NCBI GenBank assembly: GCA_030789695.1 | Contig: CM061139.1 | Location: 105,560,837-105,624,836, forward strand | Source: Scilla litardierei | Lineage: Eukaryota > Streptophyta > Magnoliopsida > Asparagales > Asparagaceae | Reading direction: 5' to 3' | Length of the DNA stretch: 64,000 nt | Part shown: positions 30,498 through 43,122 of the stretch, piece by piece | How positions within the stretch are numbered: position 1 is the stretch's first letter | Layout of the letters: every line of letters begins with the position of its first letter | The notes under the pieces: model-generated | Database searches by the model: none | The model's input: only the letters and a program-made list of their open reading frames with translations | What the model was told of the DNA's origin: nothing | Translations under genes and position numbers: made by a program

Positions 30498-32110
30498 ATG
30501 GAGCACCTGCAGTGCCCCCAAACACCAAAATTCCAACTCTGGCATAGTAGACTGGGACATCCTGGATCTGTTATGATGTACCGCATCATAAAAAGCTTAA
30601 GGGGTATAAATTTAAAGAACCTGAAGATTCTTCAAAAAGGTAAATTCCCATGTCCACCCTGTTACAAGGGTAAACTAATTACGAGACCATCTCCACTTAA
30701 AATGGATTTGGAGTCTCCAAGCTTTCTGGAGAGAATCCATGGAGACATTTGTGGGCCTATACACCCATTAAGTGGTCCTTTCAGGTACTTTATGGTCCTG
30801 ATAAATGCATTTACTAAGTGGTCACATGTGTGTCTACTGTCCACCCGTAAGTTAGCACTGTCTAAGCTTTTAGCTCAGATAATCAGGTTACGGGCCCACT
30901 TCCCCGACTACCAGATAAAGAAACTTCGTCTGGACAATGCGAGGGAGTTTATATCATAAGTCTTTCTAGACTATTCCCAAGCACATGGCATTAAAGTCAA
31001 ACATCCTGTAGCACATGTTCACATCTAAAATGGGTTAGCAGAATCTTTAATTAAGAGACTGCAATAGATTGCTCGTCCATTATTACTTCAATCCCAGTTG
31101 CTAGTGAATGCATGGGGTCTGCAATATTGCATGCTGCATCCTTAATAAAATTAAGACCTTCTGGAGGTCAGTCATTTTCTCCTATGCAATTAGCACTTGG
31201 AGTTCCACCAATTGTCTCACACTTGAGAATATTTGGTTGTGCAGTATACGTCCACATAGTACCACCACAAAGGACAAAGATGGGTCCACAACGTCGTCTA
31301 GGCATTTATGTTAGGTTTGACACGCCCTCCATAATAAGATTCCTAGAACCCCTTACGGGAGACGTTTTTAAGGCACGTCTAGAAGACTGTGAATTTGATG
31401 AAACATCATTTCCAAAACTAGGCTTACAAACTAAAAAGCTTGAAGCTTTAGAGAGTATCACTTGGAATATAAAGACACTAAGTCACTTTGATCTGCCCAC
31501 AAGCCAGTGTGAGGAGGAGGTCCTGAAGATTCTCCATAACCAAAACACTGTCCATCTCTTGTCAGACAAATTTACTGACAACCAGAAGATTGTCAGATCA
31601 CACGTCCATACTGCTAACACTCCAGCTAGGATTGACATACCGCAAAATGGATGCAATTCGCCTGCAACAGAGATGGTTGGACCTCTTAAAAAGAGACGAC
31701 GACCACCGGGATCCAAGGACCAAGTCCCTAGAAAGAGTAAGACCATTGGCAATGGTAAAACAATACCACCACATGATGCTACTATAAGCCCTGCTCCCCC
31801 ATCTCTTCCAAACTCTCAAAAAGAGGAAAAACTGGGAGAAAATAAAGTTTCGATACATTATGTACGAACTGGGGAGTATTGGGACAGAAAGAGCACAATT
31901 ATAGAGGACACATTTGCATGTAATATTTCCATCAACGTTGCGTACTGCGACGATAATATTGAACCACACTCTCTGATAGAATGTCAAAGCAGAGATGATT
32001 GGCCAAAGTGGAAAGCAGCAATAAGAGTGGAGTTGGATTCACTCACAAAACGCAAGGTATTTGGACCTATTGTTCAGACACCCAAAGGTGTAAAACCTGT
32101 GGGTTATAAA
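30498..32110 (+). pseudogene. Ty1/copia integrase (with stops)
   Basis: The pre-integrase zinc region (HSRLGHPG...CPPCYKGK) is followed by the catalytic core with D (HGDICGPIHPLSGPFRYFMV) and second D (LRLDNAREF); a stop follows at 30957, another stop and a frame change precede the conserved NGLAESLIKRLQ segment (about 31030-31065) carrying the catalytic E. The frame then runs 31112-32110 through the post-core region (PSGGQSFSPMQLALGVPP, FGCAVYVHI) and a basic linker with PPGSKD into the start of RT. The next codon is TGA at 32111-32113. In intact relatives it inserts cDNA into host DNA. Confidence 0.8.
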
Positions 32111-33603
32111 TGAGTATTTGTTAGAAAAAGAAATGAACAGAATGAGATCGTTCGCTACAAAACAAGACTTGTAGCGCACGGTTTTACCCAACGTCCAGGT
32201 GTGGATTTTGAAGCCACATGCTCTCCGGTCATGGATGCGATCACCTTCCGATTCCTCATTGGTTTAACATTTCAAGAGGGTTTTGATATGCAGATTATGG
32301 ACGTCGTGACTGCATACCTATATGGCAATTTAGACCAGGACATCTATATGAGATTGCCTGAAGGTTATTCTTTGCCTACAACACTAAAAGAGAGACAACG
32401 TGACGTCTACTCAGTGAAACTGCAAAGATCATTATATAGTCTAAAACAATCTGGAAGGATGTGGTATAATAGACTGAGTGAATTCCTCAAATCAAGGATT
32501 TGCAAATGACGCAGTTTGCCCTTGCATATTTATAAAGGCAAAGGCAACAGGATTTGTCATTATAGCCGTCTATGTGGATGACTTGAACCTCATCGGATCT
32601 CCTGGAGAGATCACTGAGATTTCCAGAAGCATGACAGAAACTTTCGAGATGAAAGACCTCGGAAAGTCGAAATTCTGTTTAGGTCTTCAAATATAGCATC
32701 TTAACGATGGGATCCTGTTACATCAGTCAACTTATACATCGAACTTATTGAAAAAGTTCCAAATGGATAAGTGCCACCCCCTCAGTACCCCAATAATCGT
32801 TAGATCATTGGATGTGCATAAAGCCCCTTTTCCGACCGCTGGAAGAGGGGGAGGAAATACCAGGCCCTGAAGTGCCTTATCTAAGTGCAATCAGTGCACT
32901 CCTTTACTTGGCTAATTGCACTTGCCCTGACATAGCATTTGCAGTCAACCTACTAGCCAGATATAGTGCTGCACCTACACAACGGCATTGGGCCGGAGGT
33001 AAGCATCTTCTGCGATACCTTCAAGGGTCCATAGACATAGGTCTATTCTACAGGAAAGGTGTAACAACAGGTTTATTTGGTTATGCTGATGCAGGTTACA
33101 GATCCGATCCTCACACAGAGAAGTCTCAGACCGGATACATGTTCACCTATGGCGGCAATGCCATATCTTGGAGATCTGTGAAGCAGACCATGACGACCAT
33201 CTTATCCATGCATTCAGAACTTCTAGCAATCCACGAAGTAAGCAAAGAGAGTTTCTGGATACATTCTATGATCCATCACATACTCACCTCTACCGGCCTG
33301 ATGACCGGTGTTCTTGAGCCTACTCCACTCCATGAAGACAATGCAACATGTATAGCCCAGCTACAGGACGGTTACATCAAAGACGAAAAGACGAAGCATA
33401 TCTCTCCCAAGTTCTTCTGGACGCATGGCCTTCAGAAGCAAAAACAGATTGAGGTACATAAGATCCAATCATGTAATAACTTGGCGGATTTGCTTACCAA
33501 ATCCCTACCTACTAGTATCTTTGAGAAACTTGTAAATGGGATTGGGATGAGGAGAGTGAGAAAATGTAAACTGGGTCAGGATGAGAGAACTATGAATGTA
33601 TAG
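32111..33603 (+). pseudogene. Ty1/copia reverse transcriptase and RNase H (broken)
   Basis: RT begins before the TGA at 32111-32113, which sits in frame with 32201-32509 (VDFEATCSPVMDAITFRFLI, AYLYGNLDQDIYM, SLYSLKQSGRMWY). A shift near 32500 passes to the frame with the catalytic VYVDDLNLIG (about 32565-32595). A stop at 32694 separates this from 32812-33603: PYLSAISALLYLANCTCPDI, then RNase H with FGYADAGYRSDPHTEKSQTG, SMHSELLAI, HEDNATCIAQ and ADLLTKSLP. The domain set is complete but the gene is not translatable as one protein. Confidence 0.85.
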
Positions 33604-33745
33604 ATACATAGGGGACTGATGTATAAATTCATAGGAAATCTGCAAGCTTGAAGCTTGGTCAGATGAGGGGGAGTCAACTGCAGAGTTGTACTCTTTTTCC
33701 TTGACTATTGGTTTTTCCCATAGGGTTTTCCATAGTCAAGGTTTT
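33604..33745 (+). other. 3' UTR of the plus-strand copia, first part
   Basis: Non-coding; contains AGATGAGGGGGAG (a purine tract, not adjacent to the LTR) and the TTTCCC..AGGGTTTTCC..AGTCAAGG sequence usual in this copia type. Interrupted after GTTTT (33741-33745) by the chromovirus and resumed at 44463. Confidence 0.6.
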
Positions 33746-36715
33746 TGTCACGCCCCGCTTCCCAAGTACGGAAGGCGAGACGTGAAAAGGTCTGCTCAGA
33801 CTTGGAGCTGTGAAGCTGCAGTCTGATAAGCGTCTGTGTATGATACCAATAGCAGATTCTTGCAAATGCGACGAAACAACAACAATATTAAATGAAAACC
33901 AGACATAAAAATATCCACCAACAACATCCGACAATTATTCCAAACATCACAGAGAAAGTCACAAAGTACAAAGTCTGAACAAAGGCCTAAAGCATGGCCG
34001 AAACAAAAAGCAGAGCGATAGGTGCTACGCATCGAAACCTAACAGCAACTACTAAAACAACAACCACTAAAAGAAGTCTCCAGGTGAGACTATGACTGGT
34101 CACCAGTGTCCTCAAACTCAGCCTCTGCAGGGACCTCGAACTCAAAGTCTGCGAACTGCTCGTCCACTGTAACTGACTCTGTCTCTAAACCTGACATTTG
34201 ATACCCAAAGAGAAGATGACACATGTCAGCAAAAGTCTTCCAAGGAAAGCGGAGGACTTTTGTGCAAGGATACAAACAAAAGTAAAGCGACTAACAGTTC
34301 TAATATGATGAAATGAAATGACATTAAAAGTATGCAACAATTAAAATGACATGATGTAAAAGCATGCACATCATAGCAGAAGCTACGAAAACACTATTTC
34401 ACGATTCACGAATCACCGATTTATCACTTTGTGCACAGGGTTTACGCCTTTTGGCTGAAGTGACTGTACGGGCACACTTCTACGCTCAAGTGATCGCTTA
34501 ACCCTACCCCTCCACGTGTATCGAGCGTTGGTTTCCCAACTACGTTGTGCTCGCTTCTGGATCACGAGGAAGGAAGTGTTATTGGCATAGGGTTGTGCCC
34601 GCAAAGCAGGTGCCTAGCCTCAATATTTACAATTATAGTAGCGTGTGCTACGCAATCACGATGAAACAATTTGATGCATGACATGACATGGCAATGAGCA
34701 GTTAAAAGTGCGTACTGTTAATTGAAAGTAAACGTGACAGGTAGCATGAAATGATAGCATGGTGAAAGTGTCGGATCTAGCTTCGTTGTCAAGCTAGATC
34801 TAGTAAGGGCGTCTAGGCGACTATCATTTCATCGCCAAGTCTCTTTTACGCTACTACACAAATTGGCCTAAATCATGGCCTAAATAATTACTGACAAGTA
34901 TCACTTGCCTGTTTCCGGTGGTATCGGTTGTCGTGGGTTCTGGACGGGTACTACGTGTTGGTACTTCTCGTTCTCTGTTTTGGTTAAACAAGAGTTATAA
35001 TCTGTTTAAACATTAACTAATAAAACTATAACTGAAATTAATTAGCTATTTTCAGTTAACCAATTATTACCCTATGGCTTTTAACTTATCTAATAACTTA
35101 ATTATACTTTAACTTATACACAGGTTATAACCCCCCCTCTTTATCATTTCTTTAACCCTCAAACTCTCTCTTCATTCTTAACAAGGCATCTCTTTAATAA
35201 GGCTATACTTATTTCTCTCTGTCACTACCCTTTCTTATTACAATAGGCTGACACCCCTTTACTCATCCTGCCACCTCCTTCTCTTTATAAATTTCTATTT
35301 TATCTTCTCTTTAACCTCTTACACAAATATTTTACTATAACCCTCTCTCTCTCACTCATATATTAAGGCTGTCACATGAATGCCTCTGTCTTAATTCATT
35401 CAATTTCCATCATTCTTTTAATATAACCCTTACACAGATACTGTCACACACAACTCTCTTTTATCCTTTAATAGCCAAGGCTGTCAGCTATCCTTAACAT
35501 TAGTTTATTCAATCAACCCTTTCTCATAACTTCTCTCCCCCCTGTTTCTCTTCTTCTGTCACTTGCTTCATCTTCTGTCTTCTGTCTTCTTTATTTTTTT
35601 GTTACAAAGTTGCAGCAACCAAGCAAATGAATGGGCTCTCGCAAGACAAGTGGGGGGTTCTTACATTGCGCGAGGGGAGATGAAGGCGACGGTGGCATAG
35701 GGGAGTCCGGCGGTCACCTGGGCGGCGGCTCCGGCATGTTTTCCGGTGGTTCTGGGCGACGGGGTGCGGTTTCCGGCGCTTCTTTTGGCGGTTCGGAGGC
35801 GGGCTGACGGCGGGGATGGCCGACGACGACGGGCTGACAGCGGGGATGGCCGGCGGCGGGTGTAGGCCGACCTAGCGGAGATGGAGGAGGAAGGAGAAGA
35901 AGAAATGGTTTGGGATTTGCTTTTGGGGTTTTTGAATCTGAATTCTTAATTTCAAATTTGGGTTGATGTTTAGAGATTGGATTTCTATTTTGGTTTTGAT
36001 ATCTGGTTATTTTTGATTTGGAAACGAATTTGGTAAAATTTGTTTGCTGGTTTGAGGAGTTCAAATTTGTGGAGGATTTTGGTTTGATGGAGTTTGATTT
36101 GATTTGGGGAGAATTTGGTTTGCAGAGGGAAATTGGTTTAGCAGGGGACTGATTTGCTTGAGGGTTGTTTTTTGTGGGGAGAATTTGGGTTTCTCATTTG
36201 TGTTTTGGCTTGGAGAACCTTGCAGGGAAAGAGAAAGTTGCAGGTTGGTTTGTTTGCAGGAGAAGAGGCGTTTCACTTGCTGTTGAAATACAACAGTGAA
36301 GGTGAACAGATTGATGGAAGGGAGAGTTGGGGGTGGGGGATTGACATCAATAGAGATGTTTGATCTTAGCTGCCCAATGGTGGAAGTCAATAGGGTAGGT
36401 TAGGTTAAACAACGACTTAATTAGGGTTAAAGTTAATTAGTGATTAACTTCTAATTAAGGTAATTAAGTAAAATGTAAAAGTAAATAAAGTAATTAGTGA
36501 AAGTTGACGGTGATTAGCAATTTGTAATTAGCAAGATAATTAAATTAGGGTAATTAGTTAAAATTGATAGTAATGATGATACGATAAAACGAAGAACGGA
36601 TACGCGCTCGCGTTGACGCACAAACATAGAACTCGCGCACGAGAACATCCGAATGGTCAAAACGAAAATACGGGCACACAAAATAATCATACGCCTAGAA
36701 ATACCGGCCATTACA
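33746..36715 (-). repeat. 3' LTR of the minus-strand chromovirus
   Basis: Right edge ...GGCCATTACA at 36715, then TTCTACCCACC, the complement of the polypurine tract (AAGGTGGGTAGAA). TATA-like sequence near 35284-35293 (minus strand). Small hairpins shared with the other chromovirus LTR occur at 34493-34570 and about 34635. No palindrome cluster upstream of its TATA. Confidence 0.88.
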
Positions 36716-36759
36716 TTCTACCCACCTTAAAAAAATTCCGTCCGCGGAATTCTTAACAA

Positions 36760-37718
36760 TTAAGGCGCAGGAAACAAATATAGATAACGCTCTCGTATCT
36801 CGTCTTCCCGCTCCCAAGTAGACTCTCCTCGCGAGTCACGACGCCACATTACCCTGACTAGATCAACGGTCCTGTTTCTAAAGACTTTCTAACGTCGATC
36901 TTGGATCTCCACAGGTTGCTGTTCGTACGTCAGATCTGGTTGAACTGTAATCTCAGAGTAGTCCACAGCATGAGAAGGGTCGCTGATATAACGACGGAGC
37001 TGGGACACATGAAAGACGTCATGAACTCCCTCTAAGGATGGTGGCAAAGCTAAGCAATATGCTACTTCTCAACTCGCTCTAGCACATCGAAAGGTCCAAT
37101 AAATCTCGAACTAAGCTTGCCCCTCTTCCCAAATCGAATCACTCCTCGATTCGATGAGATCTTCAGGAACACATGATCTCCCGGATGAAACTCTAGAGGA
37201 CGCCGTTTAGCATCTGCCCAATGCTTAAAATAGTCCTGGGTGATCCAAAGCATGTCCCTGATATCTCGCACAACATCGACTGCTTCCACTATCATCTCTG
37301 GCCCCAAGAGCTCTCTATCACCGATGTCATCCCAACTCAGTGGCGATCGACATTTCCTTCCGTTGAGAGCAGCAAATGGCGACATGCCAATGCTCGCCTG
37401 ATAGCTGTTGTTGTTGGAGAACTCCACCAGGTGCAGCTGACCCTCCCACGAACCCTTGAGATCCAACATGCAGGCTCTCAGCATATCCTCCAATATCTGG
37501 ATAGTGTGCTCCGACTGTCCATCCGTCTGCGGGTGATACGTAGTACTGAATTTCAGACTGGTACCCAGATTGGTCTGCAGACTCTTCCAGAACTAAGACG
37601 TGAACCTCGTATCACGATCTGATACAATGCTCACAGGGACTCCATGTAAGCACACGATCTCCTATATGACATAATTCATATCACGACTAGTACTAGAAGG
37701 AAACTATTAAGGTATGAG
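36760..37718 (-). pseudogene. Chromovirus integrase C-terminal part and chromodomain
   Basis: Minus strand. 37493-37062 holds the end of the integrase core and the GPF/Y region (PLEFHPGDHVFLKISSNRGV, GKRGKLSSRFIGPFDVLERV). Beyond a frame break, 37060-36760 encodes HDVFHVSQLRRYISDPSHAV and a chromodomain-like end (VRVMWRRDSRGESTWEREDE) with its stop at 36760-36762. The stretch between 37718 and 37493 that should carry the second Asp and the Glu of integrase is shifted and damaged. Confidence 0.75.
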
Positions 37719-39650
37719 TTAGGTCATTACCTCCATATACTTCCTTGCTAATATCACCATGGATTGTCCAACTCGAAAAGGTATAAAGTGCACAGACTTG
37801 GTCAATCGATCAACGATGACCCAGATCGCGTCGTTCTGCTTGGTGCTCTGAGGTAAGCCAGTCACGAAATCCATCGTGATGTGCTGCCACTTCCACTCTG
37901 GAATCGGCAGAGGTTGTAGTAATCCAGAAATGCGATGGTGTTCAGCCTTCACTTGCTGACACACAAGACACTTAGCAACACTACGTGCCATACTTCTCTT
38001 CATCCCATACCACCAGAAATTCTGACGAAGATTTTTGTACATCTTAGTACCTCCAGAATGAATAGAATAAGGCAAACTGTGAGCCTCATTCATCAACTCT
38101 TCTCTGATATCTCCGACAGGCACACAGACCCTACTACCATATCTCAAAGACCCATCCTTGTGAATCAGAAAATCTGTCTGAAGTCCTGCTTCAACCTGTT
38201 CTCTGATCTTCTTCAACTTACCATCTCCATCTTGAGCAGTCTTGATCCAATCCACAATCATCGATTGAATCTGCATACACATCAACGACGAAACCTCTCC
38301 AGGAAGCACAATCTTAATACCCGACTCACAGATATCCTGCTGCAACCTCCACCGTGAAGTCAACATCATAACCACTGGAAGTCTGCTCAGTGCATCAGGA
38401 ACCACATTCACATTGCCAGGATGGTACTGCAAATCGATCTCGTAATCCGCCATGAGCTCCAACCATCGACGCTGTCGCATGTTGAGCTCTTTCTGCGTAA
38501 AGATATATTTCAAGCTTTTGTGATTAGTGAAAATTTTCACCCTCTCACTCAGCAAGAAATGCCTCCAAATCTTCAGCGCAAATATGACTGCAGCCAACTC
38601 CAAATCGTGAGTTGGGTAGTTCTTCTCATGAGCCTTAAGCTGCCGAGAAGTGTACATGACCACATGTCCATGCTGATGCAAAACGCATCCGAGACCTTTG
38701 CCAGAGGCATCGCAAAAGATCTCGAAACCTCCACTCCGATCAGGCACAGCTAGAACAGGTGCAGACGTCAATCTCTCCTTCAGAATAGAAAAAGCCTCCT
38801 CACAAGCATCGGACCAAACAAACGGTATATCCTTCCTCGTCAGTCTAGTCATCGGCTCGGCAATCTGAGAGAAATCCTTGATGAAGCGTCGATAATATCC
38901 TGCTAACCCAAGAAAACTCCTGATCTCAGACGCTGTCTGCGGAATCGGCCACTCTCTGATAGCCTTGATCTTCTCCGGATCCATGACTGTGCCATCTCCT
39001 GACACCACATGTCCAAGAAAAGCAACTCTATCCAGCTAAAACTCGCACTCGGAATACTTCGCATATAAACGATGCTTCCTCAAAATCTCCAGAACTGTCT
39101 TCAAGTGCTCAGCATGCTCCTCTTCTGACTTCGAATAGATCAAGATGTCATCAATAAAGATAACGACAAACTTATCTAAGAAGTCGTAAAATATCAGGAT
39201 CATCAGGTTCATGAAAACTGAGGGTGCGTTGGTCACACCAAAAGGCATAACCACAAACTTGTAGTGTCCATACTTCGTTCTGAACGATGTCTTTTGCACA
39301 TCATCCTTTTTCACCCTCAGCTGGTGATATCCGATCTTGAGATCCAGTTTAGAGAATACCCTTGATCCTCCAAGCTGATCAAAAATGTCGTCTATCCATG
39401 GCAACAGATACTTGTTCTTGATGGTGACGGCATTCAACTCTCTGTAGTCCACACACATCCGACGCGAACCATCCTTATTCTTCACGAGCAGAACAGGTGC
39501 TCCCCACGAAGACACACTCGGATGGATATAACCCTTTTGCAAAAGCTCGTCCAGCTGTCTACGTATCTCCTCCAATTCTGCCGGAGCCATACGATATGGT
39601 GCTTTCGAAATGGGCTGCGCTCCCGGAATAAGATCAATCGAGAACTCCAA
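37719..39650 (-). pseudogene. Chromovirus RT, RNase H and integrase N-terminal part
   Basis: RT motifs [15 protein letters not shown] and [15 protein letters not shown] lie in 39650-39036; a TAG stop at about 39036-39038 sits in frame with the continuation 39008-37719. This continuation carries the connection domain ([20 protein letters not shown]), RNase H ([20 protein letters not shown]), the HHCC zinc finger of integrase and its first catalytic Asp ([12 protein letters not shown]). It is one reading frame with a single internal stop, followed by a frame loss at 37719. Confidence 0.82.
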
Positions 39651-40171
39651 AGCTCGATCAGGCGACAGTCCTGCAACTCCTCGGGGAAGACATCATCGAA
39701 ATCTCTCAGCACAATTGGTCTACTCGCCTCCATCTGCATAGCCACAAGCTCCACCACAGGCTTGGCCCGAAACCTGACAGGCCCAAGCGAACTGCTACCG
39801 CTACTGAACTCGAAGGTCAGATAACCAGGAATCTCAAACACCACCTTCTTTCGTCGGCAGTCAATCGTAGCGAAGAAGCAACTAAGCCAATCCATCCCGA
39901 GAACGACGTCATAATTGGTAATGTCGTGGACGATAAAATCGGCATACAGCTCGAGTCCACAGACAACCAGGGGACAAGATCGACAACCAAGGGACACCGA
40001 GATCACACCATTCCCTGTAGCGATATCCCAACTCTTAGAAAGAGGGGAAGTCGACATAGAATGCTTATCCATGAAACCCCGGGATAAGATGCACATGGAT
40101 GCACCGGAGTCAAAGAGAACCCGAGCGGGACAAGCACAAACAAGAATAATCCCTAACAAACAAACTAGCAA
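39482..40171 (-). pseudogene. Chromovirus protease
   Basis: Active-site motif [16 protein letters not shown] near the start; then VVLGMDWLS. The frame slips near 39660, just before the RT frame starts. A predicted 100-nt intron (40153-40252) joins it in frame to gag. Confidence 0.75.
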
Positions 40172-40178
40172 TCAAAAC

Positions 40179-41343
40179 CTATTCTAGCAAACAAGATCTA
40201 ACCTTACATGCATGTTCAACTAATGAAAAGTAAAGAATAGTAAGAGGGTTACTTGTAATAACTCCGTCCTCAGTCTCCGCCTCTACTGCAGTCATCGTGA
40301 AGGCTAGTCTCCTAGGTTGAACAGCCTGTTGGAAAGCCTGCTTCTGGGAAATGAGAGGCGCTCCACGTCCAGTGGCTACCAGAGCTCTCTGCTGCTGAAC
40401 TCCGACTGGTGCCTTCCACGGCTGCTTAGCTCTCGAACAGTCCTTCAATGCATGGGTAGCGTCACCACAAAGTAAGCACTGGCCCAAGAACCTCATGCAC
40501 TGCTCCTTCACATGACCAGCCTTGCCACAAAAATGGCACATCTTCGGAGTAGGCCCACCTGGCCTCTTAAAATGCATGGAATGATTAGGCATCATCAATG
40601 GCCTAACCACAGCTCTGGCCTGCTCCATAGGCCTCTTTTCAGCATCTGAATACTGTCCTCTCCTCTGATAGGCAATCAGCTCATGCATCTTGGCAGCTAT
40701 CAGCAACTTCTGGTAAGAGTCAAAGTCCGAAGAGGACATCAGACTCTGCAGCTCCAAAGATAAACCCTGTAAGAATCTCTGAGCTCGATCTTCAGCGGTC
40801 TGAACTAGATTTGGCGCAAAGCGGCTCAATCTGGTGAACTCTTGGGGTACTGATCCACCGTCAGATTCTCCTGCTTCAGATTGATAAACTGATGCATCAG
40901 CTCCCTCCTGGCAGCTTGAGGAAAATACTCCTCATCAAATCTCACCTTGAAAGTGGCCCAGGGGATAGGCTTCACCAGCATCTGCTCTTCCGACTCCCAC
41001 CAACTGCGGGCATTGTCCTTCAGTTGCTTCTTCACCAAGTTAACCCATCCAACCGGGACAACCTTCTTGAGAGGCAGGTTATCCTTTGTATTCTTCATCC
41101 ATTCGTCCGTAGCCAAGGGTCCTTCTGACCCAGTGAAGTACATCGGGCCCAGCTCCCGAAACTGCTTCACTCCCGGATCGAAGCGAGGGGAATTCTGAAG
41201 CATGCCCTGCTGCACGTGCATCATCTGCTGCATCATCCTCATCATCTCCACTGTGGTGGGTTCTCTATCAGCATCATCACCATTTTCGGCCCACCACCAG
41301 CTCCAAATCCACTACCAGCTCGGACGATGCGTCTTCTCGCCAT
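40179..41343 (-). pseudogene. gag: Chromovirus gag (frameshifted)
   Basis: Start ATG at 41341-41343 (MARRRIV). Two frame changes: near 41250, before EMMRMMQQMMHV, and near 40828, in the middle of the gag domain (between NLTVDQY and SRFAPNLVQ). Gag domain: FTGSEGPLATDEWMKN, DNARSWWESEE; then two zinc knuckles, CHFCGKAGHVKEQC and CLLCGDATHALKDC. The predicted intron donor (minus-strand GTAACC) lies at 40252. Homologous to the gag at 50631. Confidence 0.82.
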
Positions 41344-41481
41344 CTAAGAAATGGAAACGTTCAGATTAGACTCAATTATGACTTGAATGTTCCGAATATT
41401 GAAATGGATATTGTTATCATTATTGTTGTTCCGATATTTTACAGGTGCAAAGAGGGACCTGCATGGGCCACCACTAAAACC

Positions 41482-43073
41482 TGTCACGCCCTGCTTCCCA
41501 AGTACGGAAGGCGAGACGTGAAAAGGTCCGCTCAGACTTGGAGCTGTGAAGCTGCAGTCTGATAAGCGTCTGTGTATGATACAAATAGCAGATTCTTGCA
41601 AATGCGACGAAACAACAACAATATTAAATGAAAAGCAGACATAAAAATATCCACCAACAACATCCGATAATTATTTCAAACATCACAGAGAAAGTCACAA
41701 AGTACAAAGTCTGAGCAAAGGCCAAAAGCATGGCCGAAACACAAAGCAGAGCGATAGGTGTTACGCACCTAAACCTAACAGCAACTACTAAAACAGCAAC
41801 CACTAAAAGAAGTCTCCAGGTGAGACTAGGACTGGTCACCAGTGTCCTCAAACTCAGCCTCTGCAGGGACCTCGAACTCAAAGTCTGCGAACTGCTCGTC
41901 CACTGTAACTGACCTGTCTCTAAACCTGACATGTGATACCCAAAGAGAAGAGGGCACATGTCAGCAAACGTCTTCCAAGGAAAGCGGAGGACTTTTGTGC
42001 AAGGATACAAACAAAAGTAAAGCGACTAATAGTTCTAATATGATGAAATGAAATGCCATTAAAAGTATGCAACAATTAAAATGACCTGATGTAAAGCATG
42101 CACATCGTAGCAGAAGCTACAAAAACACTATTTCATGATTCATGAATCACTAATTTATCACTTTGTGCACAGGGTTTACGCCTTTTGGCTGAAGTGATTG
42201 TACGAGCACACTTCTACGCTCAAGTGATCGCTTAACCCTACCCCTCCACGTGTATCGAGCGTTTGTTTCCCAACTATGCTGTGCTCGCTTCTGGATCACG
42301 AGCCAGGAAGTGTTATTGGCATAGGGTTGTGCCCGTAAAGCAGGTGTCTAGCCTCAATATTTACAATTATCGTAGCGTGTGCGACGCAATCACGATGAAA
42401 CAATTTGATGCATGACAGAACAATGGCAATGAGCAGTTAAAAGTACGTATCGTTAATTGAATGTAAATGTGACAGGTAGCATGAAATGATAGCATGGTGA
42501 AGGTGTCGAATCTAGCTTCGTTGTCAAGCTAGATCTAGTAAGGGCGTCTAGGCGACTATCATTTCATCGCCTAGTCTCTTTTATGCTACTACACAAATTG
42601 GCCTAAAATATGGCCTAAATAATTACTGGCAAGTATCACTTGCATGTTTCCGGTGGTATCGATTGTCGTGGGTTCGTCTGGATGGGTACTACGTGTTGGT
42701 ACTTTCGGTTCTCTATTTTGGTTAAACAAGAGTTATAATCTGTATAAACATTAACTAATAAAACTATAACTGAAATTAATTAGCTATTTTCACTTAACCA
42801 ATTATTACCTTAACTTATCTAATAACTTAATTATACTTTAACTTATACACAGGTCATAAACCCCCCCAATCATTTCTTTAACCCTCAAACTCTCTCTTCA
42901 TTCTTAACAAGGCATCTCTTTAATAAGGATAAACTTATTTCTCTCTGTCACTACCCTTTCTTATTACTATAGGCTGACACCCCTTTACTCATCCTGCCAC
43001 CTCCTTCTCTTTATAAATTACTATTTTATGTTCTCTTTAAACCTCTTACACAAATATTTTACTATAACCCCCC

Positions 43074-43122
<49 letters not shown>

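Noticed and set aside
35714..36390. Possible host gene between the copia and chromovirus coding regions
   Set aside because: Falls wholly within the 3' LTR defined by the exact GTTTT duplication and the paired LTR.
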